Source: Betaproteobacteria bacterium (GTDB lineage: Bacteria > Pseudomonadota > Gammaproteobacteria > Burkholderiales > Burkholderiaceae_C). Taken from it: a DNA stretch of 64,000 nucleotides. A model generated the notes under the pieces. It had not been told where the DNA came from. It made no database searches and saw only the letters and a program-made list of their open reading frames with translations. The stretch lies in assembly GCA_947453725.1 (NCBI GenBank), contig CANGHH010000002.1:186001-250000 (forward strand). The letters are read 5' to 3'. Position 1 is the stretch's first letter. The number at the start of each line of letters is the position of its first letter. A program made the translations under genes and the position numbers. Of this stretch, positions 24,354 through 34,650 are shown in pieces.

Positions 24354-25429
24354 TGGACGAATCTCCGCATCGCCAGGCCGCAGGCGGTGAGGTAGGACGG
24401 CGCTTCACGCCGCACGCGGGGTTCGCGCACGCCGGCGCCCAGTTGCATCTGGTCGAAAGGGTTGACCACGTTCGAAGCGAAGCCGGTGAGGTCGGTGACG
24501 CGGTCTTTCAGCCCAGGCAGTGTGGCCGTGCCGCCGGCCAGCATCACGTAGTGCACCTTGTGGTGCGGCGTGCTGGTGAAGAAGTACTGCAGCGCGCGGC
24601 CGATTTCCTGCGACAGGCTGTCGACGAAGGGCGCCAGGATGGCCGAGTTGTAATCCTCGGGCAGGTCGCCGCTGAGCTTCTTGGCTTCGGCTTCCTCGAA
24701 GGAAAAGCCGTACTGGCGAGAGATCAGCTGCGTCAGCTGCGAACCGCCGAAAGCCTGGTCGCGGTCGTAGAGCATCTCCTCGTCGCGCAGCACCTTCAGG
24801 CTGGTGGTGTCGGCGCCGATCTCGAACAGCGCGACCAGGGCGTCGCGCCCTTCGCCGGGCAGGGCCGCGACGACGCGGCTCATCGCCAGCCGCGAGGCGT
24901 GCGATTCGATGTCCAGCACGACCGGCTTCAGGCCGGCTGCTTCGGCCAGACCTTGGCGGTCCTGCACGCGGTCGCGGCGCGATGCGGCAATCAGCACCTC
25001 GACGTCGCCGATGGAAGTCGGGCTGGGGCCGACGACGCAGAAGTCCAGGCTCACCTCATCGAGCGAAAACGGGATGTACTGGTTGGCTTCGGACTCGACC
25101 TGCAGTTCCATCTCTTCTTCACGCAGGCCGGCCGGCAACATGATCTTCTTGGTGATGACGGCCGATTGCGGCATCGCCATCACGACCTGCTTGGTCTTGG
25201 TGCCGCTCTTGGACACCACGCGCCGCACGGCGTCGGCGACCTCGTCGAATTTCTCGATCTGGCCGTCGGTGATCCAGCCTTTTTCGAAGGGTTCGCTGGC
25301 GAAGCGCTCGAGCACATAGTCGCCGGTCGCTGTCTGGTTCAATTCGACCAGTTTGACGCTGGACGAACTGATGTCCAGCCCGATCATGGGCGGTGGCTTG
25401 CGGCTTAGCAGTGAGTCCAGGAAACCCAA
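24350..25429 (-). CDS. pilM: Actin-like pilus assembly ATPase PilM (TTG start)
   Basis: About 359 residues, the usual PilM size, if read from TTG 25429 (GFLDSLLSRKPPPMIGLD). GGGGAG lies eight bases upstream of that TTG. A longer frame to 25543 exists but would run through the promoter region. The actin-like fold is visible in IGLDISSSSVKLVEL, FEIGADTTSLKVL and VMLAGGTATLPGLKD. PilM is cytoplasmic and binds the PilN tail. It is the first gene of pilMNOPQ. Confidence 0.94.
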   Translation of the reverse strand: MGFLDSLLSRKPPPMIGLDISSSSVKLVELNQTATGDYVLERFASEPFEKGWITDGQIEKFDEVADAVRRVVSKSGTKTKQVVMAMPQSAVITKKIMLPAGLREEEMELQVESEANQYIPFSLDEVSLDFCVVGPSPTSIGDVEVLIAASRRDRVQDRQGLAEAAGLKPVVLDIESHASRLAMSRVVAALPGEGRDALVALFEIGADTTSLKVLRDEEMLYDRDQAFGGSQLTQLISRQYGFSFEEAEAKKLSGDLPEDYNSAILAPFVDSLSQEIGRALQYFFTSTPHHKVHYVMLAGGTATLPGLKDRVTDLTGFASNVVNPFDQMQLGAGVREPRVRREAPSYLTACGLAMRRFVQ

Positions 25430-25721
25430 ATTACACACTCCCCAGCCAGGTGGCCATGAAACGACAAGATCTCCGAATGAACCTTGGTCGTGAAGGCGGA
25501 CGGCCCCAGGCTTGTTAAGAAGTCGTTTCAATGCTAGCAGCAAAGCCCTTGAAGACGAGAGATAAAGGCTCCCCTAACAGCCCTCGGCCGTTGCCCAGGC
25601 GGGACGCCCGCGCGGAACTTGAAACAAGCCGCAAGGACCGCCTCGGCGGACCGGGGCAGGCGACGACCCGGGCCTCGGCTGCACCTTCCTATAATTGGCT
25701 AACCCGGCCTGCGGGATGTCC
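25430..25721. promoter_or_regulatory. Divergent pilM/mrcA control region
   Basis: This 292-base spacer holds the promoters for both directions. A perfect inverted 9-base pair, TGAAACGAC at 25457-25465 and GTCGTTTCA at 25522-25530, lies upstream of pilM. A perfect -10 box for mrcA is at 25690-25695. The region is less G+C-rich than the flanking genes. No open frame looks coding. Confidence 0.55.
25690..25695 (+). promoter_or_regulatory. Consensus -10 box of mrcA
   Basis: TATAAT matches the sigma-70 -10 box perfectly and lies 26-32 bases before the likely mrcA start codons. No good -35 box is seen at 16-19 bases upstream, so an activator may assist. The 5' leader would be only about 15-20 bases. 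Confidence 0.55.
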
Positions 25722-28103
25722 ATGACCTCTTCCGAGACCGCGTCCGAACCCCGCCCCCCATCGGGCAAATCCCAGCCCCCGCGAGCGCCCACACCGGCGT
25801 GGCGGCGCAGCTTCGGCCGCGCTGCCGCCTGGCTCGCGGGCCTGGTCGGCGCCGGCATCCTGGCCCTGTTGTGCGTGATCGGGCTGGCCTTGGCCGTGGC
25901 CTACCCGAACCTGCCCGACATCAACAGCCTGATCGACTACCGGCCCAAGCTGCCGCTGCGCGTCTACGCCGCTGACGGCGTCCTGCTGGGCGAATTCGGC
26001 GAGGAGCGGCGCAGTTTCGTCGCCATCGCGCAGATTCCGCAGGTCATGAAGGACGCGGTGCTGGCCGCCGAAGACGCCCGCTTCTACCAGCACGGTGGCA
26101 TCGATTACAAGGGGGTGCTGCGGGCGGCGCTGGAAAACCTGCGCGACGCGCGCAGCCAGGGTGCCAGCACCATCACCATGCAGGTGGCGCGCAACTTCTA
26201 CCTGCCCACCGAGAAGACCTTCACGCGCAAGATCTACGAGATCCTGCTGGCGCTGAAGATCGAGAGCGTGCTCGGCAAGAACCAGATCCTCGAGCTGTAC
26301 ATGAACCAGATCTACCTGGGTCAGCGGGCCAACGGCTTTGCGGCGGCGGCGGATGTCTACTTCGGCAAGAAGCTCGGCGACGTGACGGTGGCCGAGGCCG
26401 CGATGCTGGCCGGCCTGCCGAAGGCGCCGTCGGCCTACAACCCGATCGCCAACCCCAAGCGGGCGACGGTCCGGCAGCGCTACATCATCAAGCGCATGTT
26501 CGAGACCGGCTTCATCACCGAAGCCCAGCACGACGCGGCGCTGGCCCAGCCGCTGAGCTACCGCAACCCGGAAGACAAGCCGACGCATGCCGAATACGTG
26601 GCCGAAACCGCCCGGCAGCTGGTCTTTGCGCGCTACGGCGACGAGGCCTACACGCGGGGCTTGAACGTTTACCTGACGATCGAGTCCGGCGACCAGCAGG
26701 CGGCCTATCGGGCCCTGCGCCGGGGCCTGATGGACTACGAACTGCGCCAGGTCTACCGTGGCCCCGAAGCCTATGTCGACCTGCCGGCCGATCCGGCGCA
26801 GCTGGACACCCGCGTCGCCGAGGCGCTCTCCGAACACCCCGACAACGACGAACTGCTGGCCGCGGTGGTGCTGGAATCCGGCCCGCGCCGGGTCACGGCC
26901 ATGCTGCAGTCGGGCGACACCATCACCGTCACCGGTGACGGCCTGCGGCCGGTGGCGTCCGGCTTGTCGGACAAGGCCGGGCCCAAGACCCAGGTGCGGC
27001 GCGGCGCCGTGGTCCGTGTGCTGCGCGGCGCCAAGGGCGACTGGATGCTGACCCAGCTGCCCGAGGTCGAAGGGGCTTTGGTGGCGATGGACCCGCGCAG
27101 CGGCGCGCTGCGCGCGCTGGTCGGCGGTTTCGACTTCGGCAAGAACAAGTTCAACCACGTCACCCAGGCTTGGCGCCAGCCGGGTTCGAGCTTCAAGCCG
27201 TTCATCTACTCGGCGGCGCTCGAAAAGGGCTTCACGCCGGCCACCGTGGTCAACGACGCGCCGCTCTTCTTCGACGCCGGCAGCACCGGCAGCCAGCCCT
27301 GGGAGCCGAAGAACTACGACGGCAAGTTCGAGGGTCCGATGCCGCTGCAGACAGCGCTGGCCAAGTCCAAGAACATGGTTTCGATCCGCGTGCTGCGCGC
27401 CACCGGCGTCGAGTTCGCGCAGGACTGGATCCAGCATTTCGGCTTCGAGGCCGACAAGCACCCGGCCTACCTGACGATGGCCCTGGGCGCCGGCTCGGTG
27501 ACGCCCTTGCAGATGGTCACCGCCTACAGCGTCTTCGCCAACGGCGGCTACCGGCTGCCGCCGGTGCTGATCGAGCGCGTCACCGACCAGAAGGGCAAGG
27601 TGCTGCAGCAAGCCCGCCTGCCGGTGCTCGACGAAGCCTTGCGCGCGCTGCCGGCCCGCAACGCCTTCGTGATGAGCAGCCTGCTGCAGGAAGTGGCGCG
27701 CTCGGGCACCGCGGCCAAGGCGCAGGCCCAGCTGAAGCGGCCCGACATCTACGGCAAGACCGGCACCACCAACGATTCGATGGACGCCTGGTTCGCCGGC
27801 TTCCAGCCGACGCTGGCGGCGGTGGTCTGGATCGGCTACGACACCCCGCGCAAGCTGGGCGACCGCGAGACCGGCGGTGGCCTGTCGCTGCCGGTCTGGA
27901 TCGAGTGGATGCAGCACGCGCTGAAGACCGCGCCGGTGCAGCCGCTGCAGCCGCCCGAGGGCGTGATCCAGGCCAATGGCTACTGGATGTTCGACGAGTT
28001 CGCCGGCGGTGGCGGCGTTGCCAGCGTCGGCCTCGAAGACAAGCTGCCCGATCCGGTCAGCACCGAAGAGCGCAGCGGCATCCTCGACCTGTTCAAGCGC
28101 TGA
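25722..28103 (+). CDS. mrcA: Penicillin-binding protein 1A (transglycosylase/transpeptidase)
   Basis: About 793 residues from ATG 25722; ATG 25716 two codons earlier is possible. It polymerises and cross-links peptidoglycan. A membrane anchor (GLVGAGILALLCVIGLALAV) precedes the GT51 glycosyltransferase domain, with catalytic Glu in AVLAAEDARFYQHGG and the motif GASTITMQVARN. An OB-like insert follows, then the transpeptidase with SSFK (QPGSSFKPF), SKN (LAKSKNMVS) and KTG (YGKTGTTND). It is divergent from pilM, the same arrangement as in many gammaproteobacteria. Confidence 0.97.
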   Translation: MTSSETASEPRPPSGKSQPPRAPTPAWRRSFGRAAAWLAGLVGAGILALLCVIGLALAVAYPNLPDINSLIDYRPKLPLRVYAADGVLLGEFGEERRSFVAIAQIPQVMKDAVLAAEDARFYQHGGIDYKGVLRAALENLRDARSQGASTITMQVARNFYLPTEKTFTRKIYEILLALKIESVLGKNQILELYMNQIYLGQRANGFAAAADVYFGKKLGDVTVAEAAMLAGLPKAPSAYNPIANPKRATVRQRYIIKRMFETGFITEAQHDAALAQPLSYRNPEDKPTHAEYVAETARQLVFARYGDEAYTRGLNVYLTIESGDQQAAYRALRRGLMDYELRQVYRGPEAYVDLPADPAQLDTRVAEALSEHPDNDELLAAVVLESGPRRVTAMLQSGDTITVTGDGLRPVASGLSDKAGPKTQVRRGAVVRVLRGAKGDWMLTQLPEVEGALVAMDPRSGALRALVGGFDFGKNKFNHVTQAWRQPGSSFKPFIYSAALEKGFTPATVVNDAPLFFDAGSTGSQPWEPKNYDGKFEGPMPLQTALAKSKNMVSIRVLRATGVEFAQDWIQHFGFEADKHPAYLTMALGAGSVTPLQMVTAYSVFANGGYRLPPVLIERVTDQKGKVLQQARLPVLDEALRALPARNAFVMSSLLQEVARSGTAAKAQAQLKRPDIYGKTGTTNDSMDAWFAGFQPTLAAVVWIGYDTPRKLGDRETGGGLSLPVWIEWMQHALKTAPVQPLQPPEGVIQANGYWMFDEFAGGGGVASVGLEDKLPDPVSTEERSGILDLFKR

Positions 28104-28104
28104 A

Positions 28105-28455
28105 TCAGAAGGCCAGCGCCACGCCGCCCTGGGCGCTGGCGTGCTGCGACAAGGCGGCGATGAATTCGCTGCCGTCGCGCGTGTCCAGCCAGCGGCCATC
28201 GACCCAGCGGTAGTGGAAGCCGCCGGCCTTGGCAGCCAGCCACACCTCGTGCAGCGGCGGTTGGGTGTTGACGATGATCTTGCTGCCGCCGGGGAAGCTC
28301 AATTCGAGCAGGCCGCCGGTGCGGTGGGTGTCGATGTCGATGACGTCGTCCTGCAGCCAGCGGTCGGCCGCGCTTTCGATGCGGGCCAGCAGTTCGCTGG
28401 ACGCCTGCTGGTACTCCAGGTCGCTCAAGGCTGTGGGGGCTGGGGCCGTACTCAT
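28105..28455 (-). CDS. cyaY: Frataxin-like iron-sulfur assembly protein CyaY
   Basis: About 116 residues from ATG 28455, preceded by GGTGGA. CyaY binds iron and modulates Fe-S cluster assembly by IscS. Acidic helix 1 contains LSDLEYQQASSELLARIESAADR, of which the end ESAADRW is typical, followed by DVIDIDTHRTGGLLELSF and the frataxin strands IIVNTQPPLHEVWLA and GGFHYRW. It meets mrcA tail to tail with one base between stops and is divergent from lptM-lysA. Confidence 0.94.
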   Translation of the reverse strand: MSTAPAPTALSDLEYQQASSELLARIESAADRWLQDDVIDIDTHRTGGLLELSFPGGSKIIVNTQPPLHEVWLAAKAGGFHYRWVDGRWLDTRDGSEFIAALSQHASAQGGVALAF

Positions 28456-28466
28456 AGAATCCACCG

Positions 28467-28646
28467 ATGCAAGTTGCTTTGAAAATCAGTGTAGTCCGGC
28501 GGCGGCCGACCCCCTGGCTGGCAGGGCTGGCGTCGGCCGGCATGGTGCTGTTGGCCGCCTGCGGTCAGAAGGGTCCGCTGCGGCTGGTGGCCGAGCCGCC
28601 GGCAGCGCCCGCTGCCGCAAGCGCCGCTTCGGCGCCGGGGCGATGA
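28467..28646 (+). CDS. lptM: Small lipoprotein LptM (YifL family)
   Basis: 59 residues, beginning MQVALKISVV. The lipobox MVLLAACGQKGPL puts the lipidated cysteine at residue 32. The C-G-Q-K-G-P-L motif after it defines the LptM/YifL family, which helps the LPS translocon LptDE mature in the outer membrane. The tail is Ala/Pro-rich (EPPAAPAAASAASAPGR). The stop overlaps the lysA start (ATGA), and the cyaY-lptM-lysA context is the conserved one in proteobacteria. The start codon is only 12 bases from that of divergent cyaY. Confidence 0.88.
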   Translation: MQVALKISVVRRRPTPWLAGLASAGMVLLAACGQKGPLRLVAEPPAAPAAASAASAPGR

Positions 28647-29947
28647 ACGCCGAAGCCGCGCTGCCCGGCGCACCTTTCCTGGCCCGTGACCTTCCCGGCG
28701 AGGGCGGCCGCCTGCGTCTGGAAGGCCACGCGCTCGCCGACCTGGCGCAGCGCTTCGGCACGCCGCTGTTCGTCTACTCGCGCGGCGCCATGCGCAGCGC
28801 CCTGGCCGCCTACCAGGACGCGCTGCGTGGCCGCGCCCATCTGGTCTGCTATGCGATGAAGGCCAATTCCAGCCTCGCCGTGCTGCAGACCTTCGCGCAG
28901 GCCGGCTGTGGCTTCGACATCGTTTCCGGCGGTGAACTGGCGCGCGTGCAGGCCGCGGGCGGCGACCTGTCGAAGGTCGTTTTTTCGGGCGTCGGCAAGA
29001 CCCGCGCCGAGATGGCGCAGGCGCTGCGGGCTGGGGTGCGCTGCTTCAACGTCGAGAGCGAGCCCGAACTCGACACGCTGAACGCGGTGGCGCTGGACCT
29101 GGGTCTGCGCGCGCCGGTCAGCCTGCGCGTCAACCCGGACGTCGACGCCGGCACCCACCCCTACATCTCCACCGGGCTGAAGGGCAACAAGTTCGGCATC
29201 GCCCACGCCGACGCGCTGGCCGCCTACCGGCACGCCGCGTCGCTGCCGGGTCTGCGGGTGGTCGGCATCGACTGCCACATCGGCTCGCAGATCACCCAGA
29301 CCGGGCCTTATCTGGACGCGCTGGACCGTCTGCTCGACCTGGTCGAGGCGGTCGAGGCCGCGGGCATCGCCATCCACCATGTCGACGTCGGCGGCGGTCT
29401 GGGCATCACCTACACCGACGAGCAGCCACCGGCCGCCGGGTTGCTGGTGGCCGAACTGCTGCATCGCCTGGACGCGCGGGGCCACGGCCACCGCGAACTG
29501 CTGTTCGAACCCGGTCGTTCGCTGGTCGGCAACGCCGGCGTGCTGCTGACCGAGGTGCTGGTCCTGAAGCCCGGTCACGTCGAGGACGGCGGCAAGAATT
29601 TCTGCATCGTCGACGCCGCGATGAACGACATGGTGCGCCCGGCGATGTACCAGGCCTGGATGGGCATCGAACCGTGCGAGCAGCGCGCGTGCCCGGCCAC
29701 GACCTGGGACGTGGTCGGCCCGGTCTGCGAGTCGGGCGACTGGCTGGGCCACGACCGCAGCCTGGCGGTGGCGCCGGGTGATGTGCTGGCCCTGCTGTCG
29801 GCGGGCGCCTACGGCATGACCATGTCCAGCAACTACAACACGCGGCCGCGCGCTGCCGAGGTGATGCTCGACGGCGCGCAGGTGCACCTGATCCGCGAAC
29901 GCGAGTCGGTGGCGGCCCTCTTTGCGAACGAACGACTGACAGCCTGA
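28643..29947 (+). CDS. lysA: Diaminopimelate decarboxylase
   Basis: 434 residues. This PLP enzyme makes lysine from meso-diaminopimelate. The PLP lysine is K73 in CYAMKANSS. Other family marks are VFSGVGKTRAEM, HIGSQI, VDVGGGLGI, EPGRSLVGNAG, the catalytic Cys region GPVCESGDWLG, and SAGAYGMTMSSNYN. The start at 28643 is coupled to lptM. It is followed by panB after 12 bases, so lptM-lysA-panB-panC may be one operon. Confidence 0.97.
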   Translation: MNAEAALPGAPFLARDLPGEGGRLRLEGHALADLAQRFGTPLFVYSRGAMRSALAAYQDALRGRAHLVCYAMKANSSLAVLQTFAQAGCGFDIVSGGELARVQAAGGDLSKVVFSGVGKTRAEMAQALRAGVRCFNVESEPELDTLNAVALDLGLRAPVSLRVNPDVDAGTHPYISTGLKGNKFGIAHADALAAYRHAASLPGLRVVGIDCHIGSQITQTGPYLDALDRLLDLVEAVEAAGIAIHHVDVGGGLGITYTDEQPPAAGLLVAELLHRLDARGHGHRELLFEPGRSLVGNAGVLLTEVLVLKPGHVEDGGKNFCIVDAAMNDMVRPAMYQAWMGIEPCEQRACPATTWDVVGPVCESGDWLGHDRSLAVAPGDVLALLSAGAYGMTMSSNYNTRPRAAEVMLDGAQVHLIRERESVAALFANERLTA

Positions 29948-29959
29948 CGGGACCAGCCC

Positions 29960-31626
<1,667 letters not shown>

Positions 31627-31638
31627 TCGTTGACGCGC

Positions 31639-31665
31639 TCGGCCGGGATGAAGCCCACCGGCCGA
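31639..31665. terminator. Hairpin between convergent panC and dppF
   Basis: TCGGCCGG (31639-31646) and CCGGCCGA (31658-31665) form a perfect 8-bp stem with an 11-base loop in the 44-base gap between converging genes. It could serve both strands. No T-tract follows on either side, so it is only a probable terminator. Confidence 0.45.
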
Positions 31666-31670
31666 CGCTG

Positions 31671-32696
31671 CTAGATCCGCCCTTCCTGCGCCGCGTGGCA
31701 GGCGACCTGCACGCCCTTGAAGCTGAGCAGCGCCGGCCGCTCGGCCGTGCAGCGGGCGTTGGCGTGCGGGCAGCGCGGGTGGAAAGCACAGCCCGTGGGC
31801 GGGTTCAGCGGGTTGGGCACCTCGCCCTGCACCGGCGTGCGCGAACGGCCGCTCAGGTGGATGTCGGGGATCGCGTCCAGCAGCATGCGCGTGTAAGGGT
31901 GCTGCGGCTGGCTGAAGAGCAGGGCCTTGTCGGCGACTTCGACCAGCCGGCCGAGGTACATCACGCCGACCTGGTCGGCCACATGCCGCACCACGGCCAG
32001 GTTGTGGCTGATGAAGAGGTAGGTCAGCCCGCGTTCGCGCTGCAGGTCCTTCATGATGTTCAATACCTGGGCCTGCACCGACACGTCGAGTGCCGAGGTC
32101 GGTTCGTCGCAGACCAGGAACTCGGGCTGCGTGGCCAGCGCCCGGGCGATGCTGATGCGCTGGCGCTGGCCGCCGCTGAACTGGTGCGGGAACTTGTCGC
32201 AGTCGGCCGTGGCCAGGCCGACCTGCAGCAGCAACTCGCCAACCCGCTGGCGCAGCGCTTCGGTGCCCTGCAAGGCGCTGACCGAAGCGTCCTTGGCCTT
32301 CACCAGGCCGTGTTCGCGCAAGGGTTCGCCGACGATGTCCAGCACCTTCCAGCGCGGGTTCAGACTGGCGTAGGGGTCCTGGAAGATCATCTGCATGCGG
32401 CGGCGCAGTGCGCGCAGCCCGCCGGCCCGGCGCGCCGCGTCGGTGGTCTGGCCGTCGAAACGCACCTCGCCGCGCGTCGGTTCGTACAGGCCGACCAGCA
32501 GACGCGCCACGGTGCTCTTGCCGCAACCCGATTCACCGACCAGCGCCAGCGTCTGGCCCCGTTCGATGCTGAAGGAAACGCCGTCCACCGCGTGCACGAA
32601 CTGCCGGGGTTTGCGCTCGACGACGCGGTTCAGCCAGGGTGCCGAAACCTCGAAGGTCTTGGCCAGGTCGCGCACTTCCACCAGCGGCGTGGTCAT
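31671..32696 (-). CDS. dppF: Oligo/dipeptide ABC transporter ATPase (DppF/OppF type)
   Basis: 341 residues. One of two cytoplasmic ATPases energising peptide (or nickel/glutathione-like) uptake. Walker [10 protein letters not shown] is at residues 54-62, with Q-loop [14 protein letters not shown], signature [15 protein letters not shown], Walker [13 protein letters not shown] and the H-loop FISHNLAVV. The C-terminal oligopeptide-family domain has [14 protein letters not shown], the conserved cysteine motif. The start overlaps the dppD stop (ATGA). The substrate cannot be told from sequence. Confidence 0.9.
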   Translation of the reverse strand: MTTPLVEVRDLAKTFEVSAPWLNRVVERKPRQFVHAVDGVSFSIERGQTLALVGESGCGKSTVARLLVGLYEPTRGEVRFDGQTTDAARRAGGLRALRRRMQMIFQDPYASLNPRWKVLDIVGEPLREHGLVKAKDASVSALQGTEALRQRVGELLLQVGLATADCDKFPHQFSGGQRQRISIARALATQPEFLVCDEPTSALDVSVQAQVLNIMKDLQRERGLTYLFISHNLAVVRHVADQVGVMYLGRLVEVADKALLFSQPQHPYTRMLLDAIPDIHLSGRSRTPVQGEVPNPLNPPTGCAFHPRCPHANARCTAERPALLSFKGVQVACHAAQEGRI

Positions 32697-33673
32697 GCCG
32701 AGACTTTCGTTTCGGCGACCAGCCAGCAGGCCGCCTGTGTCGCGCCCGCATCGCGAAGGTCGGGCCGTTCCTGTCGGCAGCGGTCCATCACCTGCGGGCA
32801 GCGCGGGTTGAAGGCGCAGCCGGGCGGGATCGCGTTCAGCCGCGGCATCGCGCCGTCGATCTGCAGCAGCCGTTCGCGCTGCCCGTCGAGCGCCGGGATG
32901 GCGCCCATCAGGCCGGCCGTGTAGGGATGGCGGGGGCGGTGGATGACGTCGGCCACCGGGCCGGTCTCGACGACCCGGCCGGCGTAGAGCACGGCCACGC
33001 GGTCGCAGGTTTCGGCGATCACGCCCATGTCGTGGGTCACCAGCATCACCGCCGCGCCGTGGTCCTTGCACAGCCGCTGGAGCAGCGAAATGATCTGCGC
33101 CTGGATGGACACGTCGAGCGCTGTCGTCGGTTCGTCGGCGACGATCAGCTTGGGCTCGGCGGCCAGTGCCAGCGCGATGACCACGCGCTGGCGCATGCCG
33201 CCGCTGAACTGGTGCGGGTACTGGTCCAGGCGTTGCTCGGCTGCCGGGATGCCGGTTTCCTGCAGCAGCCGGATCGCGCGCTGGCGGGCCTCGGCCGCGC
33301 TGACCGGCAGGTGCGTCAGGATGGTTTCGGTCAGTTGCTGGCCGATGGTGAGCAGCGGGTTCAGCGAGGTCAGCGGGTCCTGGAAGATCGCGCCGATCTG
33401 CCGGCCGCGGATCCGGCGCATCGCTTCGTCAGGGAGGTCGTCGATGCGCCGGCCGTCGAGCAGGATCTGCCCGCCGGCGATGCGGCCCGGCGGCTCCAGC
33501 AGGCCGATGATGGCCGCGCCGGTCAGCGATTTGCCGGCACCCGATTCGCCGACCACGCCGAGGATTTCGCCCGGCGCGATGTCCAGGTTGATGTCGTCCA
33601 GCGCCAGCAGCGTGCCGCGCCGCGTCGGAAATTCGACGCGCAGGTGCTTCACTTCGAGCAAGGGTCGTGTCAA
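32693..33673 (-). CDS. dppD: Oligo/dipeptide ABC transporter ATPase (DppD/OppD type, TTG start)
   Basis: 326 residues from TTG 33673, with GAGGGG upstream. Walker A GESGAGKS is near residues 42-49; Q-loop [12 protein letters not shown], signature [15 protein letters not shown], Walker [13 protein letters not shown] and the C-terminal [14 protein letters not shown] follow. It is paired with DppF. The ribosome-binding site sits inside the intergenic repeat at 33671-33720, an unusual arrangement. Confidence 0.9.
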   Translation of the reverse strand: MTRPLLEVKHLRVEFPTRRGTLLALDDINLDIAPGEILGVVGESGAGKSLTGAAIIGLLEPPGRIAGGQILLDGRRIDDLPDEAMRRIRGRQIGAIFQDPLTSLNPLLTIGQQLTETILTHLPVSAAEARQRAIRLLQETGIPAAEQRLDQYPHQFSGGMRQRVVIALALAAEPKLIVADEPTTALDVSIQAQIISLLQRLCKDHGAAVMLVTHDMGVIAETCDRVAVLYAGRVVETGPVADVIHRPRHPYTAGLMGAIPALDGQRERLLQIDGAMPRLNAIPPGCAFNPRCPQVMDRCRQERPDLRDAGATQAACWLVAETKVSA

Positions 33674-33720
33674 AGCGGCCCCCTCGGGGGTCGCGAACGC
33701 CGTGAGCTTGGGGGCTTCAT
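33671..33720. repeat. C-rich/G-rich intergenic repeat (Burkholderiales type)
   Basis: A 50-base unit separates dppC from dppD. It contains GGCCCCCTCGGGGG (33678-33691) and ends AGCTTGGGGGCTT, so its ends can pair imperfectly (AAGC with GCTT and the C-run with the G-run). From memory, units of this pattern are scattered between genes in Burkholderiales. On the minus strand it encodes a spurious ATG reading MKPPSSRRSRPP. Confidence 0.5.
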
Positions 33721-34649
33721 CTCAACCTCGGGTTCAGCGCGTCGCGCAGCCAGTCGCCCAGCAGGTTCACGCTGAGCGCGATCAGCACCAGCATCGTGCC
33801 CGGGAAGATCGTGATCCACCACTCGCCCGAGAACAGGAAATCGTTGCCGACGCGGATCAAGGTGCCCAGCGACGGCGAGGTCGGCGGCACGCCGACGCCC
33901 AGGAAGGACAGCGTGGCCTCGGTGATGATGGCCGCCGCCACCTGGATGGTGGCCAGCACCAGCACCGGCCCCATGACATTCGGCAGCACGTGCCTGAACA
34001 TGATCCGCAGCGGCGCCACGCCGATGACGCGCGCGGCCTGCACATAGTCCTTGTCGCGCTCGACCAGCGTGCTGCCGCGCACCGTGCGCGCGTACTGCAC
34101 CCAGCCGGTCAGCGAGATCGCGACGATCAGCACGCCGAAGGCCAGCGTGTCGGGCGCGTCGGGGAAGACCGCGTGGCCGACGCCGTCGATCAGCAGCGCC
34201 ACCAGGATCGACGGGAAGGACAGCATCACGTCGCAGATGCGCATGATCAGCGTGTCGATCCTGCCGCCGAGGTAGCCCGACAGCAGGCCCAGGCCGACGC
34301 CGACCCCCAGCGAGACGGCCACCGAAGCCAGGCCGACCAACAGCGAGATGCGCGCGCCGTAGAACAGCGCCGACAGGATGTCGCGGCCCTGGTCGTCGGT
34401 GCCCAGGCTGTGCGCGCGGCTGCCGCCCTCGACCCAGGCCGGCGGCAGGCGGGCGTCGGCCAGGTTCAGCGTCGCCAGGTCGAAGGGGTTGTAGGGCGAG
34501 ACCCAGGGCGCGAAGACCGCGCAGCCGGCGCACAGCGTGGCGATCAGCGCTGCAGCCATCGCCATCGGCGAGCTGCGGAAGCTGAACCAGAGGTCGCTGT
34601 CCAGCCAGCGCGACCAGCGGCTGGCCGAAGCGGGTACGGGGGCGCTCAT
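33717..34649 (-). CDS. dppC: Oligo/dipeptide ABC transporter permease (DppC type)
   Basis: 310 residues. An inner-membrane permease of the DppC/OppC family with an N-terminal span (AMAAALIATLCAGCAVFAPW), the periplasmic motif SLGTDDQGRDILS typical of DppC, several further spans, and the coupling loop DYVQAARVIGVAPLRIMFRHVLPN (EAA motif). The start is one base after the dppB stop. Confidence 0.92.
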   Translation of the reverse strand: MSAPVPASASRWSRWLDSDLWFSFRSSPMAMAAALIATLCAGCAVFAPWVSPYNPFDLATLNLADARLPPAWVEGGSRAHSLGTDDQGRDILSALFYGARISLLVGLASVAVSLGVGVGLGLLSGYLGGRIDTLIMRICDVMLSFPSILVALLIDGVGHAVFPDAPDTLAFGVLIVAISLTGWVQYARTVRGSTLVERDKDYVQAARVIGVAPLRIMFRHVLPNVMGPVLVLATIQVAAAIITEATLSFLGVGVPPTSPSLGTLIRVGNDFLFSGEWWITIFPGTMLVLIALSVNLLGDWLRDALNPRLR

Positions 34650-34650
34650 C

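Noticed and set aside
25689..28199. An 836-codon open frame on the minus strand
   Set aside because: Antisense shadow of mrcA, which has complete glycosyltransferase and transpeptidase motifs.
33670..34533. C-terminal extension or small gene reading [16 protein letters not shown] after dppC
   Set aside because: It is the translation of the intergenic repeat, not a conserved protein.
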